Source: Lunularia cruciata (taxonomy: Eukaryota > Streptophyta > Marchantiopsida > Lunulariales > Lunulariaceae). From it: DNA of 64,000 nt. The DNA lies in NCBI GenBank assembly GCA_948567375.1, contig OX419762.1:33186608-33250607 (forward strand). The letters are read 5' to 3'. A program made the position numbers and the translations under genes. This document shows positions 45,514 through 56,829 of this stretch, in pieces; positions within the stretch are counted from its first letter, which is position 1; each line of letters starts with the position of its first letter. The notes beneath the pieces are model-generated. The model searched no databases. It saw only the letters and a program-made list of their open reading frames with translations, and had not been told where the DNA came from.

Positions 45514-48500
45514 ATGGGGAAACTTCCGGTTTTCTTTGGCAAGGATGGAGAAGATGTGGAGGCCTTTGTGAGAGACTTCAAGAGAGCTTGCATAGGAAAC
45601 AATGAGAGGAGGAAGAATGAGTGGGCCTCATTATTACCAGATTTCTTTGAGGATGCAGCACTTACATGGTATGAGTCAGAATACCAAAAGAGAGAGAGGA
45701 GAGAGGGGGAAGAGGAGTCTTGGGAGACTTTGACTTCAGCACTCATTGAGAACTTTCTTCCTGATGAGAGTTATGAGAGATTGATGAGTGAGGTTACATT
45801 TCTCAAGCAAGGAGATGGAGAGAAAGTGAGGGTCTATGTGGAAAGAGTGGAAAAGTTGGAGTCCAGATTTCGCATAGTGTTGAGGAAGGGTGGGGATGAT
45901 GTGGAGACTACAATGATTGGCATAGGGGCCATGCTCACCAAGAATTTTGTGGGAGGATTGAGACCACAAATTAGAAGCAAGGTGAGATATGAGAAACCTT
46001 CTTCCAAGGTTGAAGCTATCAAGATCGCAATTCGTATGGAGGAGAGTTTGGAAGGGGATGAGAGTGATTTGGTGGTGAAGGAGGTTGTGCATCCTCCTCA
46101 AGGCTACAAGTATGGTGGAACTTCTGATACTTTGGTGACAAGGGTTGCACCACAAGTAGTAGTTGCTCCAATTCTTGCACCTCCACCAAAAGATCCACTC
46201 CAAACCATCACAGAACAACTTGCGGATCTCAAGATCAATGTGGTGCAACTATGGGAGAAGAGAGAGGTGGATCAGAATGTAGGGAGAGGACCTAGGAGTT
46301 ATGGAAACTATCCATATAGAGGAGGCCAACCAGCCAACAATTTCAATGATAGAAATTGTTTTGGTTGTGGAGGAAGAGGCCATATCCAAAGGAATTGCCC
46401 AAATTCCACTTACCATGGAGGAAGGGGTTATGAGGGAGCCAATAGAGGGAAAGAGGGAGGTAGTGAAACCCAAGTGGCTCCTAATCCCAACAAAGGTAAG
46501 GGGATAGCATCCATAGATGTGGTTGAGAGCAAGTATGAGAAGGGAGAGTGCTCAAACTCCAAGGGTCCTAATTTGGAGCTTTTGGCACAAGAGAAGAAGA
46601 GAGCTCGTTTTGCAGAGGATGTTCACTCTTCTCAAGGATTTACTTCAAGCAAGGATACTCCTATGTCTACTAGGAGCACTCGCACCTCAACACCATCAAC
46701 AACAAAGACTCCAAGGAAGAAGTTGGGGATGGAGGACTTCTTGATCTCAAAGCAACAATGGAACTACAATGTGTTGGAGGATGTTGGTAGTCACAAGGCT
46801 AACATCACAGTGGGCCAATTAATTGCTTTGAACCCTACCTTGAGAAAGGAGCTTAGAGGTGGTTTGAGTTCTACAAGGAGCAAGAAGAAGAAGAAGGCAA
46901 AAGTTCCAGTATCAATGGGGGTGGTGGATGCCAAGCCAGCACCATGGGAGGCTTGTGAATATGCCTCCAAGATTGATGTGAGAGTGAATGGTCACAACAT
47001 CAAGGATGCATTGGTTGATGGAGGATCAGCAGTGAATGCCATGTCAGAAAGGTTGATGAAGAAGTTGGGTATGATACCCTCAAGACCTTCAACATTTGTG
47101 GTGAGCATGGCAAACAAGCAACAAGTTCGACCAGTAGGAGTGATGGATAAGGTGGTAGTTTCAGTTATGGGAGTCCAAAATCTCATGACTTTCCAAGTCT
47201 TGAAGGATTCAAGCTATGACTTACTTCTTGGGAGGCCATGGTTGAGAGCAGCACGCACAACTGATCGATGGCACAAAGGGTACTTAAGGATTGGGCCATC
47301 AAACCATAGAGTCACTGTTCCTGTGACTAACACCACCAACACTTCACATTCAGATACCCCATCTTCTGATTATTGGGAATCAGATTCTGAAGGAGGAGCT
47401 TCAGGTGTGGACACAAGCATGGAAGAGGAGACTTCCACGGAGGAGGATGAATCTGAATCTGATTCAGATGTGTATCCTTTATGTGCTATGGATTTTGCAC
47501 CTAAGCCAGAGGTTTTGAAGGACCCAGATAAATCACCATTGACACTTGAGGAGGTAGAGAGAAGGTTATCTACCCTCAAGTATGGCCCAAATGTTACCAA
47601 GGAGGAGAAGGTGAGATTTGAGGAGATTTTCCGCAAGTTCATCCATGTGTTTGCTTTTAGTTACAAGGATTTGAAGGAAGTCACCTTGGAGGAGCACAAG
47701 ATAGAGGTGGAGTCACATGCAAGACCAATCCGCCAAAAGCAACGTCGCATTAGCCCACCAATATCTTTGGTTGTGAAGGAGGAGATTGATAAGCTCAAGG
47801 AGGCTGGATTTATCTTTGAGGTGGAGAATTCAGAATGGGTGTCTCCAATTGTCATTGTGAAGAAAAAGAATGGCAAGCTTCGGGTATGTGTGGATTACAA
47901 GAAGCTCAATGCTGTTACAAAGAAGGACTACTACCCATTGCCATTCATTGATGAGATCTTGGAGGAGGTTGCAGGTCATGAGAGGTACAGTTTTGGAGAT
48001 GGTTATAGTGGATATAACCAAATCAAGATTGCACCAGAGCATCAACAACTCACCACATTCACCACACCTTGGGGAACTTACGCTTTCAAGGTCATGCCTT
48101 TTGGGCTTTGCAATGCTCCAGCCACATTCCAACGGTTCATGAACAAGGTATTTGAACCAGGTATTTGAACCTTTCATTGGGAAATTTGTGAGAGATTTCA
48201 TTGATGACTTTTGTGTCTATGGGAGCAAGGAGGAGCACTTTGAGCACCTAATCAAAGTCTTGCAACGCTTGGATGAGGCAAATGCATCACTCAACCCAGA
48301 GAAGTGCATTTTTGGATGTGAAGAAGGTCTACTTTTGGGGCACATCATCTCCAAGGATGGAATAGCAGTTGATCCTGAGAAGGTGAGGAAAATCTCAGAC
48401 CTTCCATTCCCTTCAAGCTTGACAAAGTTACGCCAATTCTTGGGAATGGTTGGGTACTACAGGAGGTTCATCTTCTCATTTTCCAACAAGGCTTATGCAT

Positions 48501-50353
48501 TGACCATCTACATGAAGAAGGGTGTAGATTACATGGTGATTTTGGAAGACAAGGAGGCTCTCAAAGCTTTTGAGGAGCTCAAGCAATCCCTTGTTGTAGC
48601 TCCAATTCTTGCTAAACCTGATTGGAGTAAGCCTTTCATCCTCTACACTGATGCTTCTAATGTAGCTATAGGATGCACTCTTAGTCAATTAGACCAAGAT
48701 GGGCATGATCATCCAATAGCTTATGCTAGTAGGCAGATGGTTTCAGCAGAGAAGAACTACTCTGTCACAGAGAGAGAAGGGTTGGCAGTGATCTTTGGTC
48801 TCAAGAAGTTTAGACACTACTTGATTGGAGGGAAAGCCACAATTGTCATGGATCACAAGGCTTTGAAGTACATCTTCAACAAGCCTAATGTTGAAGGGAG
48901 ACTAGCAAGGTGGATGATACTCTTGTCTGAGTATGACTACACAATTGAGGATAGGCCAGGAAAGAAACATGCAAATGCTGATTTGTTATCTAGAGCCTAT
49001 GATCATGATGGAGATGAGCCAGTAGATGATTCCTTCCCGGATGAGGAGCTCATGACAATCTCAGTCACTCAAGAGATTCCAATGGAGTACAAGGAGATTG
49101 TGGATTTTGTGACAAGAGGTAACTATCCAGAAGGGATGCATGCTAGGGAGAGGAAGGCCCTTGCAGCAAGATCTAGACCTTACACAATGGTGGAGGATAT
49201 TCTTTTTCACCAAGGAGCAGATGGTCTACTTCGAAGAGCAGTGGGTAAGGAAGAGTCTATCTTACTCATAAAGGAGTTTCATGAAGGTTTAGTATGTGGA
49301 GGACACTTTGCAGGAAAGGTGACTGCTTTCAAGATTCTAGATGCAGGTTACCATTGGAGAGGGATTTTCAAGGATTGTCTTGATTATTGCAAAACTTGTC
49401 ATGTTTGTCAAGCTTTTGCTAGAAAGTCTACATCCACTCCACCACTTAGATCAATTCCATTGCTAGGACCTTTTGAGAAGTGGGGAATTGATTTTGTAGG
49501 ACCTCTCAATAGAACCCCAAGGAACAATCGGTACATTGTGGTAGTTACTGATTACCTTACCAAGTGGGTTGAGGCTAGACCATTGAGGGACAAGAATGAA
49601 GATGAAGTGGGTAGATTTCTTTATGAACGCATTATCACTAGGTTTGGATGCCCTTTGGAGTTGGTTTCTGATAGAGGAGGAGAGTTTACAGGAAGCATTA
49701 CTACAGCCATGCTACGACATTTCTCTATCACACATAGAGTAACTACATCCTATAAGCCAAATTCCAATGGCTTGGCAGAGAGAACCAATCAGACCTTGTG
49801 CATGATGTTGGCCAAAGATGCAAAAATGGAGGGGGCTAAACATCATTGGGACAAGAGGATTCATGCAGTTTTGTGGGAGTATAGGACAACCATGAAGACT
49901 TCCACTGGATATTCTCCATTCCAATTGGTGTATGGTATTGAGTCTACCTTACCTATTCACTTTGATCTTCCTACCTTCCAAAGCATTCATAGGAGATTGA
50001 AGAAAGCACAAGGAAGTGATGCAGGGAAGTCAAGGAAGGATCAACTCATGGAGTTGGAAGAGGCAAGAGCAGTTGCTATGGTTCGAGTGGAGCAAGCCCA
50101 AAGGAAACAAAAGGAGAGCTATGACAAGAGGCAAGGCAAGAAGAAGGTGGAGCCTTTCAAAGAAGGTGATTGGGTAATGTTGTTTGATTCCATTCGATTC
50201 AAGAGAGTGCAAAAGAAGTTTTTGCCTAAGTACTTTGGACCTTTCATAGTAGAGAAGGTGTGGGGCAATTACACCTATGATCTCAAGGAGTTGGGAGGAA
50301 GACACTTTGATAGGATTAACTATGATAAGTTGAAGATGTACCATAGAAGGTAG
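45514..50353 (+). pseudogene. A2 gag-pol polyprotein, single frameshift
   Basis: ATG 45514 opens 884 codons; a 13-bp tandem duplication (48146-48158 / 48159-48171) shifts the frame, and the rest is open to 50353. Domains: capsid-like gag (about residues 1-230), CCHC knuckle at residues 282-295, protease DGG at about residue 502, an acidic linker, RT with VDYKKLN and FIDDF (48197-48211), RNase H from about 48630, integrase HHCC at about 49280-49415, DDE core (IDFVGP near 49490, VSDRG near 49668, NGLAER near 49775) and a GPF C-terminal motif near 50238. No chromodomain. No other stop or indel seen. Confidence 0.95.
48146..48171 (+). repeat. 13-bp tandem duplication in A2 RT
   Basis: AGGTATTTGAACC occurs twice in direct tandem; A1 and A3 have it once. 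It lies 26 bp before the FIDDF box and shifts the frame by one. Confidence 0.95.
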
Positions 50354-50384
50354 AGAGACCTTCACTTTGAGGACAAAGTGAAAA

Positions 50385-50401
50385 CTTAGTCCGGGGGTAA
50401 A
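50385..50401 (+). other. A2 polypurine tract
   Basis: CTTAGTCCGGGGGTAAA directly before the 3' LTR, the same as in A1 and A3. Confidence 0.8.
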
Positions 50402-51080
50402 TGTAACACCCATTTGTGCATGTGTGTGGTATTGTGATATTTAGCTTGGTATTACAAGTACTTAAGAGATATTATTTATATAGAGATAAAGGATGGTTCT
50501 ATATTAGTCATGGTTAGCTAAAGTTAGTCATAGCTAAGATAGATGGGACCTTACTTTAGAGGAACTAGAAAAGATGAGCACCACTATTTTGGATTTTAGT
50601 GTGTTGACTTGGTATTATTCCTAGGTGTTTGGCTTTGGGGAAAGAGTTGAGAACTCTTGGGCCCGCAAGCCTTTTTGTTTTGGATTCTTCTTTAGTCCAA
50701 GGATAGCCCATGTGAAGGAATCCTTGCTTTAGTGGTTGGGTCAAGATAAGGGGAATATGCCCATGTGAATGGATATTCCTTTCTACTTTTTGACTTTACT
50801 TGACTTTTAGTCTAGTAACTTGAGTTACTACGGTAATTAGTAACTTTGGTACGTAATTATTTCACAAGTATATAAACAAGGAGTGAGGAGGTACTCATCA
50901 TCCTTTCATTTGCAACTATCTCTCTCTCATTGAGTCCTCTAGTGAGCAATGTCTTGAGTCTTGGAGTGTTAGCCTTGGAGGAGTATGATGGAGTTGGGGT
51001 TCCTTGCCTTCTTAGTCCATGGTGCGCTACCATAATAGCCATCAGAGGTTCATCCTGAGTGAGAGACAGGCCGGCTCACA
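50402..51080 (+). repeat. A2 3' LTR
   Basis: 679 bp, identical by eye to the 5' LTR; followed by the GTCC target duplication. Confidence 0.97.
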
Positions 51081-51317
51081 GTCCAGGTTAGAAACTCAAG
51101 ACCAGGAGTGGGAAATTGACGATCGGTTCCCTGACGAAGAGTTGTATCACTTATCAGCAATGAGAAGTACGAGGTATGCAGATGAATGTAATTATCTGAA
51201 TACTCTCCATTGTCCTGAGGGGATAGACCCGGAGCAGCGGGCAGTCTTTCTCAAGAAAATGGAGCCATACCAGCTTAAACACAACATTTTATTTAAGAGG
51301 GGTGAAGACAAAGTACT
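51081..51317 (+). pseudogene. B4 integrase N-terminal stub
   Basis: Resumes the B4 frame after A2 (SRLETQDQEWEIDDRFPDE, then the LHCPEGIDPEQ region) and corresponds to B2 18400-18630, before the HHCC finger. It ends at a deletion junction where the sequence jumps into the 3' LTR about 230 bp from its expected start. No catalytic residue remains. Confidence 0.88.
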
Positions 51318-51471
51318 AATAACCTTTCGTCCGGGTGAGAAATTCAAGAAGCGGTCGTTTCAAAACTGGTGGCTCATACGTGCAAAGGTTGATTGACAGT
51401 GGCAGGTGCATGCCAGGGGTGTGATTTCTCGATAGAAACTCGAAGTGACGGAAGACGAAGAAGTGCAACTC

Positions 51472-51479
51472 TATAAAAA
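51472..51479 (+). promoter_or_regulatory. Candidate TATA box before the B LTR ORF
   Basis: TATAAAAA 20 bp before the ORF start, at the same place in all B LTRs (2472, 20884, about 35119, and minus strand at 33343 and 25903). If a start site lies the usual 25-35 bp downstream it would fall on or just after the first ATG, so Met47 could be the real start. Confidence 0.5.
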
Positions 51480-51498
51480 TTGAAACTGCAATGACGAA

Positions 51499-54060
51499 AT
51501 GTCGAGCAATTTTCCTTCGCCGTTGAGGAGTCGTCTTGCAGGTGATCGGGGAAAGGGAAATAAAGTTGGACTCGGGTTAGTGCACAAGGGAGAAGTCGCG
51601 AGAGAGAAATCGAGAGACAGTAAGAAAGCAGAGGAGATGGGAGGAGGGAAGAGAAACTCTGAATTTGTAGTGAGGAATCATGCAATTTGGAGATTAGATG
51701 TAGTAGCAAGGATCGAAGTCTTGAGCTGACTTTTGATTACCTTTCTGGCATGGAACTGGAACATAAGTTTTCCAGGATTCATGACAGAAATCATCGAGAG
51801 TAAGTGTCTTGATGGTCCCGAGGAAGAAGGGAAGAGAGGAAATCCGGCTCGCTGGACAGAGTCGGATTGGAGACTCGTACTCGGGAAGGAGGCGGGTTTG
51901 GAGCAAGGAGCCATGTTCTTGGGGAAAGGAGAGATAGCCCAAGAAACGCAGGAGGTGAGAGATGCCTTCTCGTCGAAGAGAACAAAGAATGGGTACAAAG
52001 TTGAGAGCTACAAAGACCCTGTGAAGAGAGGAATTGTGAGTGCACTGATGGCCATCCTGAAGCCGAAGAGAACCACTTATGTGATGAAACACCAAGCGGT
52101 GTTCTTTCACAAGCTATTTGTAGGAGAACCGATCAATTGGGCAAGGTGTTTTCACGGGAGAACAAGGCAAATGGTGTGGAATCTGCGGGATAAGTTGCCT
52201 TCACACTACATTGTGCCATTTGCAGCACATTTCTACCTCGGGTTGAATTTGCTCAATTTGGCGGAGCACAATAGAATGGTGTCTCATTTCCATCCTGACT
52301 TGAGAAGAGAAGTCGACACGGAAGAGCAGCAATACATTCTCCAAATCCGGAGCACGGACGACTACTACGCGAAGACAAGGAAAAACGTGGAGGTCATGGT
52401 AAGTACCCCGACGAAGAAGAGAACTCGGCACACAGAAGCCGAAGAAAACAAGAAACCTTGGAAGATGCAGAAAAATAACCCGAGGTGAGGAATGGTGGTG
52501 ATTGAGTCAAAAGATGAAGACTCAGAAGGCAAGGTTGAGCTCAAGACGGAGGACTCGGAACGTGAGGAGGAACCTGAACTGACACTGCAGAGCGGAGATA
52601 CTAGCAGTGACAATGAAGACGGTGGAGAAATGACCTCGGCACCAGCGGCTGAAGAATACAAAGAAAAAGTAGAAGCCAAAGACAATGCGGCGCTGGAAGA
52701 TGAAGTACCGGTGCTCGAGGAGAAGAAGATTGCAATACAGCGAGGAGTTCGCTCGAGACGTAAGGCAAAGTGTGAGGCAGGGCCGAGTAAAGTGAAGGAA
52801 GAGGCAAAAGACAGCACGGGTAGTGAGGCATCAATCTCGATACGAAGACTTCAGAGAAGAAGGCGCATATCAAGAGAACATGAGGAGAAACAAGAAATTA
52901 CTCCGTGGGAGGAAGAAGTTGCCAGTGAGGGAGTAGAGTACCTGCGAGAGGTAGTGTGCCCACTGTTGGTGAAGTTGGAGCAGAAGAAGAAGGAGATGCA
53001 GTCAACTTGTCCAGAAGTAAAGACTATATTGCAGGTGGTAGCAAGATTAGAAGAGGAGAACTTGGAGTTGAAGAGGAGTATAACCCAAGGTGAGAAGGAG
53101 AGAGAAGTACTGCGAGCGGAAGCAGTAGAGAGAAGTCAAGTAATCGAAGACCTGAAGAGAGAAGTGAGCTATCGAGAGGATCTTGCAAGGAAGAGTGACA
53201 TCGCAAGGGAGAGACAGGTAGCGAAGCACAAAATCTTGAAGCAGCAGTTTGCTGATTCAAGAGTAGAGCTTATCCATGCAATGGCGGGCGCAGCATCAAA
53301 GGAACAAGAGCTCGATCGAGTGATGGAGAGTATGGAGGAGAAGAAGCAACTCTGGCAAAGAGAGTTGTCTGTGCGGTCTAGAGAAGAAGAAAGATTACGA
53401 GAGTTACTTCGTAATCAGGAAGAGAAAGTTGTACAGAAGGAGAAAGAGAAGGAAGCGGTGAAGGCCGAGTTCAAGGAAGAGTTGGCAATGTACAGAGAGG
53501 AATGGCTTGCAGATCGGGAACGAGAACGAAAGACAAGATTGGAGCCATTGAAGGAGATAGTCCTCAGAGTGAATGCAATGTTAAGTACAAAAGCCAGCAT
53601 TCGAATTGAAGAAGCGTGACTACACGAGTTGAAGTTGTTGGTGCAGGAGACGAGGCGAAGACAAGCAAAGGACACGGAGATGAATGCCTTGTTAATCAAA
53701 CTAAGAACTTGTGTAGATAGAAAGGTGTTAGAAGTAGAGGATAACATCTCAATTAGATTAGACTTAGTGAAAATAGAGTTAGAAAAGCTTCGGCAAGATG
53801 TTAAGGCAAAACCCGAAGTAGATAACATAAGAATCCAAATGTCTTCGGAGTTGCCCTTAGAGACATTAGAGAAGAGTGGGTCAAAAGATGAAGAGTTAGA
53901 TAGATTACCCACTAGTGCAATTTCAGATCAGGAAAGAGAATTGCTAGATCTGGTCAAAGAAGTAAGAGATGTGAAACCCGAGGAAAATGTAGTAGGAAGT
54001 AAGATTTCTTCGGGTTTGGGTTTGAAAGCCGAGGAAGAAGTAGACATCGGATCGAATTAG
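51499..54060 (+). pseudogene. B4 3' LTR-encoded ORF: best reading frame, three in-frame TGA
   Basis: One uninterrupted frame of 854 codons from ATG 51499 to the TAG at 54058, broken only by TGA at 51727-51729, 52486-52488 and 53617-53619. Comparison with other copies points to Arg codons (CGA) at the first two and an Arg codon at the third. The protein would have a conserved globular block (about residues 45-310, with FLAWNWN, GYKVESYKDP, KPxRTTYVMKHQAV and LRDK), an Asp/Glu/Ser-rich segment (about 332-400), a coiled coil (about 480-790) and an acidic end. No enzymatic motif, signal or membrane segment seen. Not recognised; not env- or pol-like. Confidence 0.9.
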
Positions 54061-54854
54061 TAACCGATTTGAGATTTGAAAGGGCAGATATGAAGAGGTG
54101 CATTGTCATTTTGGATCTGCAGGTTAGAACAGGTGTGGTAGAACGGTATAGTTGTTAGAACTGTTGATTGCTTCACTATTTAAGAGTGGCATTCGCAGGA
54201 AATTGTTGTTCAGTGCTCATTATTTTTGAGAATAGATAAAGCAAAGTGCTGTGAAGCAGTGCTCGTCGCTTGAGCTTGATTCCGAGTATCAATTTCGCAA
54301 TTGTGTTTGTGAGTGTTTGGATAAATTCAAAGTGCAAGTCAGTGTGTTTGTTGGATGTTGGATTCCACAGCCTTGATCTTCATTCTGTGTGTTTGATCCT
54401 GAGTGAAGTGCAATCAAAGCAATGCCTTGAAAGATCTGAAAGGAATTGTAGTGTTGGTAGTATTTTGCATTTGGGAGTGCAATGCAAAGTTGATGTGAAG
54501 CAATTTCAATCGAGGAAGTTGTGCCTTCAGTGGAGGGGTAGAACACAATTCTGAGGCGAAGTCGTTTTGCAGTGAAGTGCTGTTTTTGGGAGAGCCTGAA
54601 TCATCACAATCAAGATTGTTTAGAAAGATTTGATGGAGTTGTGATTATGGAGTGTGAATTTGTGACAAGACTGCGAGTCAGTGCTTGTTACTCTCTTTTG
54701 GGTGTGGTTTCTACTTGAGAGATTAAAGACGCAACCAAGAAGGACTACATGTTACTGTTTGACTTTGTATTTGGACATTTCTGACTCGTATCTTTGCGGG
54801 AACAAACTTTACTTACCCAATTACCGCAAAAGTGATATTTGCCAGGTTGTCACA

Positions 54855-56394
54855 ACAGGATAGAAACTGCCTAATTGGTACCTATGTCATCCAAGAGATA
54901 CATTGCTTGCCGCTGCTTGGAATGGTTGCCAACTATGACACTTCAGACATTGCCATGTTGCATTAGATAATGTTCATTTAGATGTTTAATCCAGAGCTAA
55001 GGCACATGGCTGGGAAGGACAATCCAATAGCTTATATGTTGTCTAGAGCATGTTATGAAGGAGCTAAAAATGACTGTGTGGTGGATGTGCATGAGCTAGA
55101 CTTGAACTAACCCTTTAGAGAAGGACTGTACAAGGATGATCTTCTAGTTGTTGGAAAGTATCTTAGGACTCTAGAGAAAACCTCAGAATGGACCAGGGAA
55201 GAGTTTGAGAAGATAAGAAGGGAGTCTGGCAAATTTTTGTTGAAGGACGGGTATCTCTGGCAAAGGCCCAAGAACAGCTCTGGAGTTCCAATGAGAGTGT
55301 TGGGAGATGAGGAGACAAAGCAGAGAGTGCTACGGGAGTCGCATGATGCGGATGCTGCCGGACATCATGGGGTTTAGGGTACATACAAGCACATCTGGGG
55401 TTTGAACTTGTGGCCAGGTATTTATACAAAGGTACGGCAGTATGTGGAAACTTGTGAAATCTATCAGATCTACTCCAAGGTAAGGCACAGAGATGGTTTG
55501 AAGCCCACTTATCCGCTGAATCTTCCATTTTAGTGGGTTTTGGACTTGGTTCATATGCCTTTAGGAGTTCGAGGAGCTAAATATCTAGTATTGGCTAGAG
55601 AAGATCTGTCTAATTATGTGGAAGGAAGAGTGTTGTCGTCTACACATACCCAATAGGTGTGTCGGTTTGTCATGGAGGACATCATTGCCGTGCATGGATG
55701 TTTCTACCGGATGAGGGCAGATTGAGGAGAGTTGGATGCAAGGGAAGCATCTGACTTCTTTGCTAAGTTCAACATCAAACTGAACTTGACTATTGCCTAC
55801 AATCTGGAAGCCAATGGTAAGAGTGAACGAGGTCATCCATCGATAGTGAATGCTTTGGTGAAGGCTTGCCAAGGTGAGACATATAGATGGCCTGATTTGC
55901 TGCCCTTAGCGCTTATGGCTGATAGGTTGACTTGCAGCTCGGTGACTGGAATGCCGCCTGCTGAATTAGTATCAGGGCACTTACCTATTATGCCTGTGGA
56001 GGAGGACATTGTTAGTTGGAGAACTATTCAGTGGGAGGATAATGTATCTATAGAGGAATTGATTTTGTGCAGAATTGAGCACTTTAACCTGACATCACAG
56101 AAAATACAAGTGGCATGCAAGAGGATGAAGGAAGCGCGGCTGAGGAACAAGTTATACTTTGACAAGACTCACTGGCTGCAACTAATGCCTATCAATGAAG
56201 GGGACTGGGTGCTGATTTTTGATCACAACCTAGGCGTATAGCATTTGAACCTCAAGAAGTTTGCCCGCCGTTGGCATGGTCCATTTGTTGTTACCAAAGT
56301 TCACGAGAATGCCACCTACAATGTGCAAGAGCTAGATGGTATTGAACATCATCTGCCATATGCAAGACAAAGGGTGAAACTTTTCAAATGGTGA
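54855..56394 (+). pseudogene. Element C RNase H end and integrase
   Basis: After B4 the C frame continues through a degraded RNase H (HMAGKDNPIAYMLSR near 55005) into integrase: HHCC region (RESHDADAAGHH near 55335, CEIC near 55455), DLVHMP with the first Asp near 55545, a weak second Asp region with a stop near 55722, and ANGKSERGH with the Glu near 55825. The best frame is 55732-56241, followed by a WHGPFVV C-terminal motif near 56275 and the stop at 56392-56394. Numerous stops make it non-functional. Confidence 0.87.
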
Positions 56395-56531
56395 TCAAGA
56401 ACTAGAGGAGGAAAAGACCACAATTGCAGCTCTGAAGATGGTTCATAGGGTGCCACAAAAGGAAACTAGAAGTTTTACATTCTAAACTTGCTGGTGCAGA
56501 CCGGTGGCTGCACAGGATTGGTGGGGGTGAA
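56395..56531 (+). other. Element C 3' untranslated stretch and purine tract
   Basis: 137 bp between the integrase stop and the putative LTR. It ends with a G-rich run (GATTGGTGGGGGTGAA) that would serve as polypurine tract. No ORF, so no env-like gene. Confidence 0.6.
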
Positions 56532-56705
56532 TGTTGTCAAGAAACAAATTCACAAAGAGTTGGTGCTATTTGGTGAGCTCTAGAGTTTCTCTTTGTAATA
56601 TTTAATAGCAAGAGTTTCTTTATGTTACACGACACTTGGAGCTCAACTTTGTGATACACCAACACATGACTTGTTTATGGAATTGGAATCTTGGGAATAT
56701 TTATT

Positions 56706-56829
56706 TAGTATCATCTGAGCAAGTAAATCTTGAGAGAGTATTTTGTCTAGTGCCATTTGAGCAAATAAGTCTTATGTGAGTATTTCAGTAAGTGTTTTGA
56801 GCCAAGGGATCTTGAGAGTTTATTTGGCC
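56706..56829 (+). repeat. Three ~42-bp degenerate tandem repeats
   Basis: TGAGCAAG-like motifs at about 56716, 56758 and 56799, each followed by a CTT(A/G) and a GAG(A/T) tract. Confidence 0.6.

Larger units (their letters stand above)
43264..51080 (+). mobile_element. A2: youngest, nearly intact A-family element
   Basis: 7817 bp, flanked by perfect GTCC at 43260-43263 and 51081-51084. The two 679-bp LTRs look identical at every position I compared, so the insertion is very recent. PBS, leader ORF, gag-pol and purine tract are all present. The only lesion I see in the coding region is a 13-bp tandem duplication in RT. Confidence 0.97.
34734..54854 (+). mobile_element. B4: B-family Ty3/Gypsy element with nested A2 and an internal deletion
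   Basis: Flanked by perfect ACAGG at 34729-34733 and 54855-54859. It has a 5' LTR (34734-38510), PBS, gag, protease, RT and RNase H, then A2 (43264-51080), a stub of integrase and a truncated 3' LTR (51318-54854). The rest of integrase, the purine tract and about the first 230 bp of the 3' LTR are missing. Because both duplications are present, the deletion happened after insertion. Younger than B2 by LTR similarity. Confidence 0.95.
51318..54854 (+). repeat. B4 3' LTR, 5'-truncated
   Basis: About 3537 bp; lacks the first ~230 bp of the LTR but keeps TATAAAAA at 51472-51479, the LTR ORF (51499-54060), a non-coding tail (54061-54854) and the normal GTTGTCACA end with the ACAGG duplication after it. 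Confidence 0.93.

Noticed and set aside
50857-51042. 61-codon ORF in A LTRs (also 43719-43904)
   Set aside because: Antisense LTR sequence; conservation is explained by LTR identity.
56395-56531. Envelope-like gene after pol
   Set aside because: In all three families pol ends within about 50-140 bp of the purine tract, leaving no space for env.
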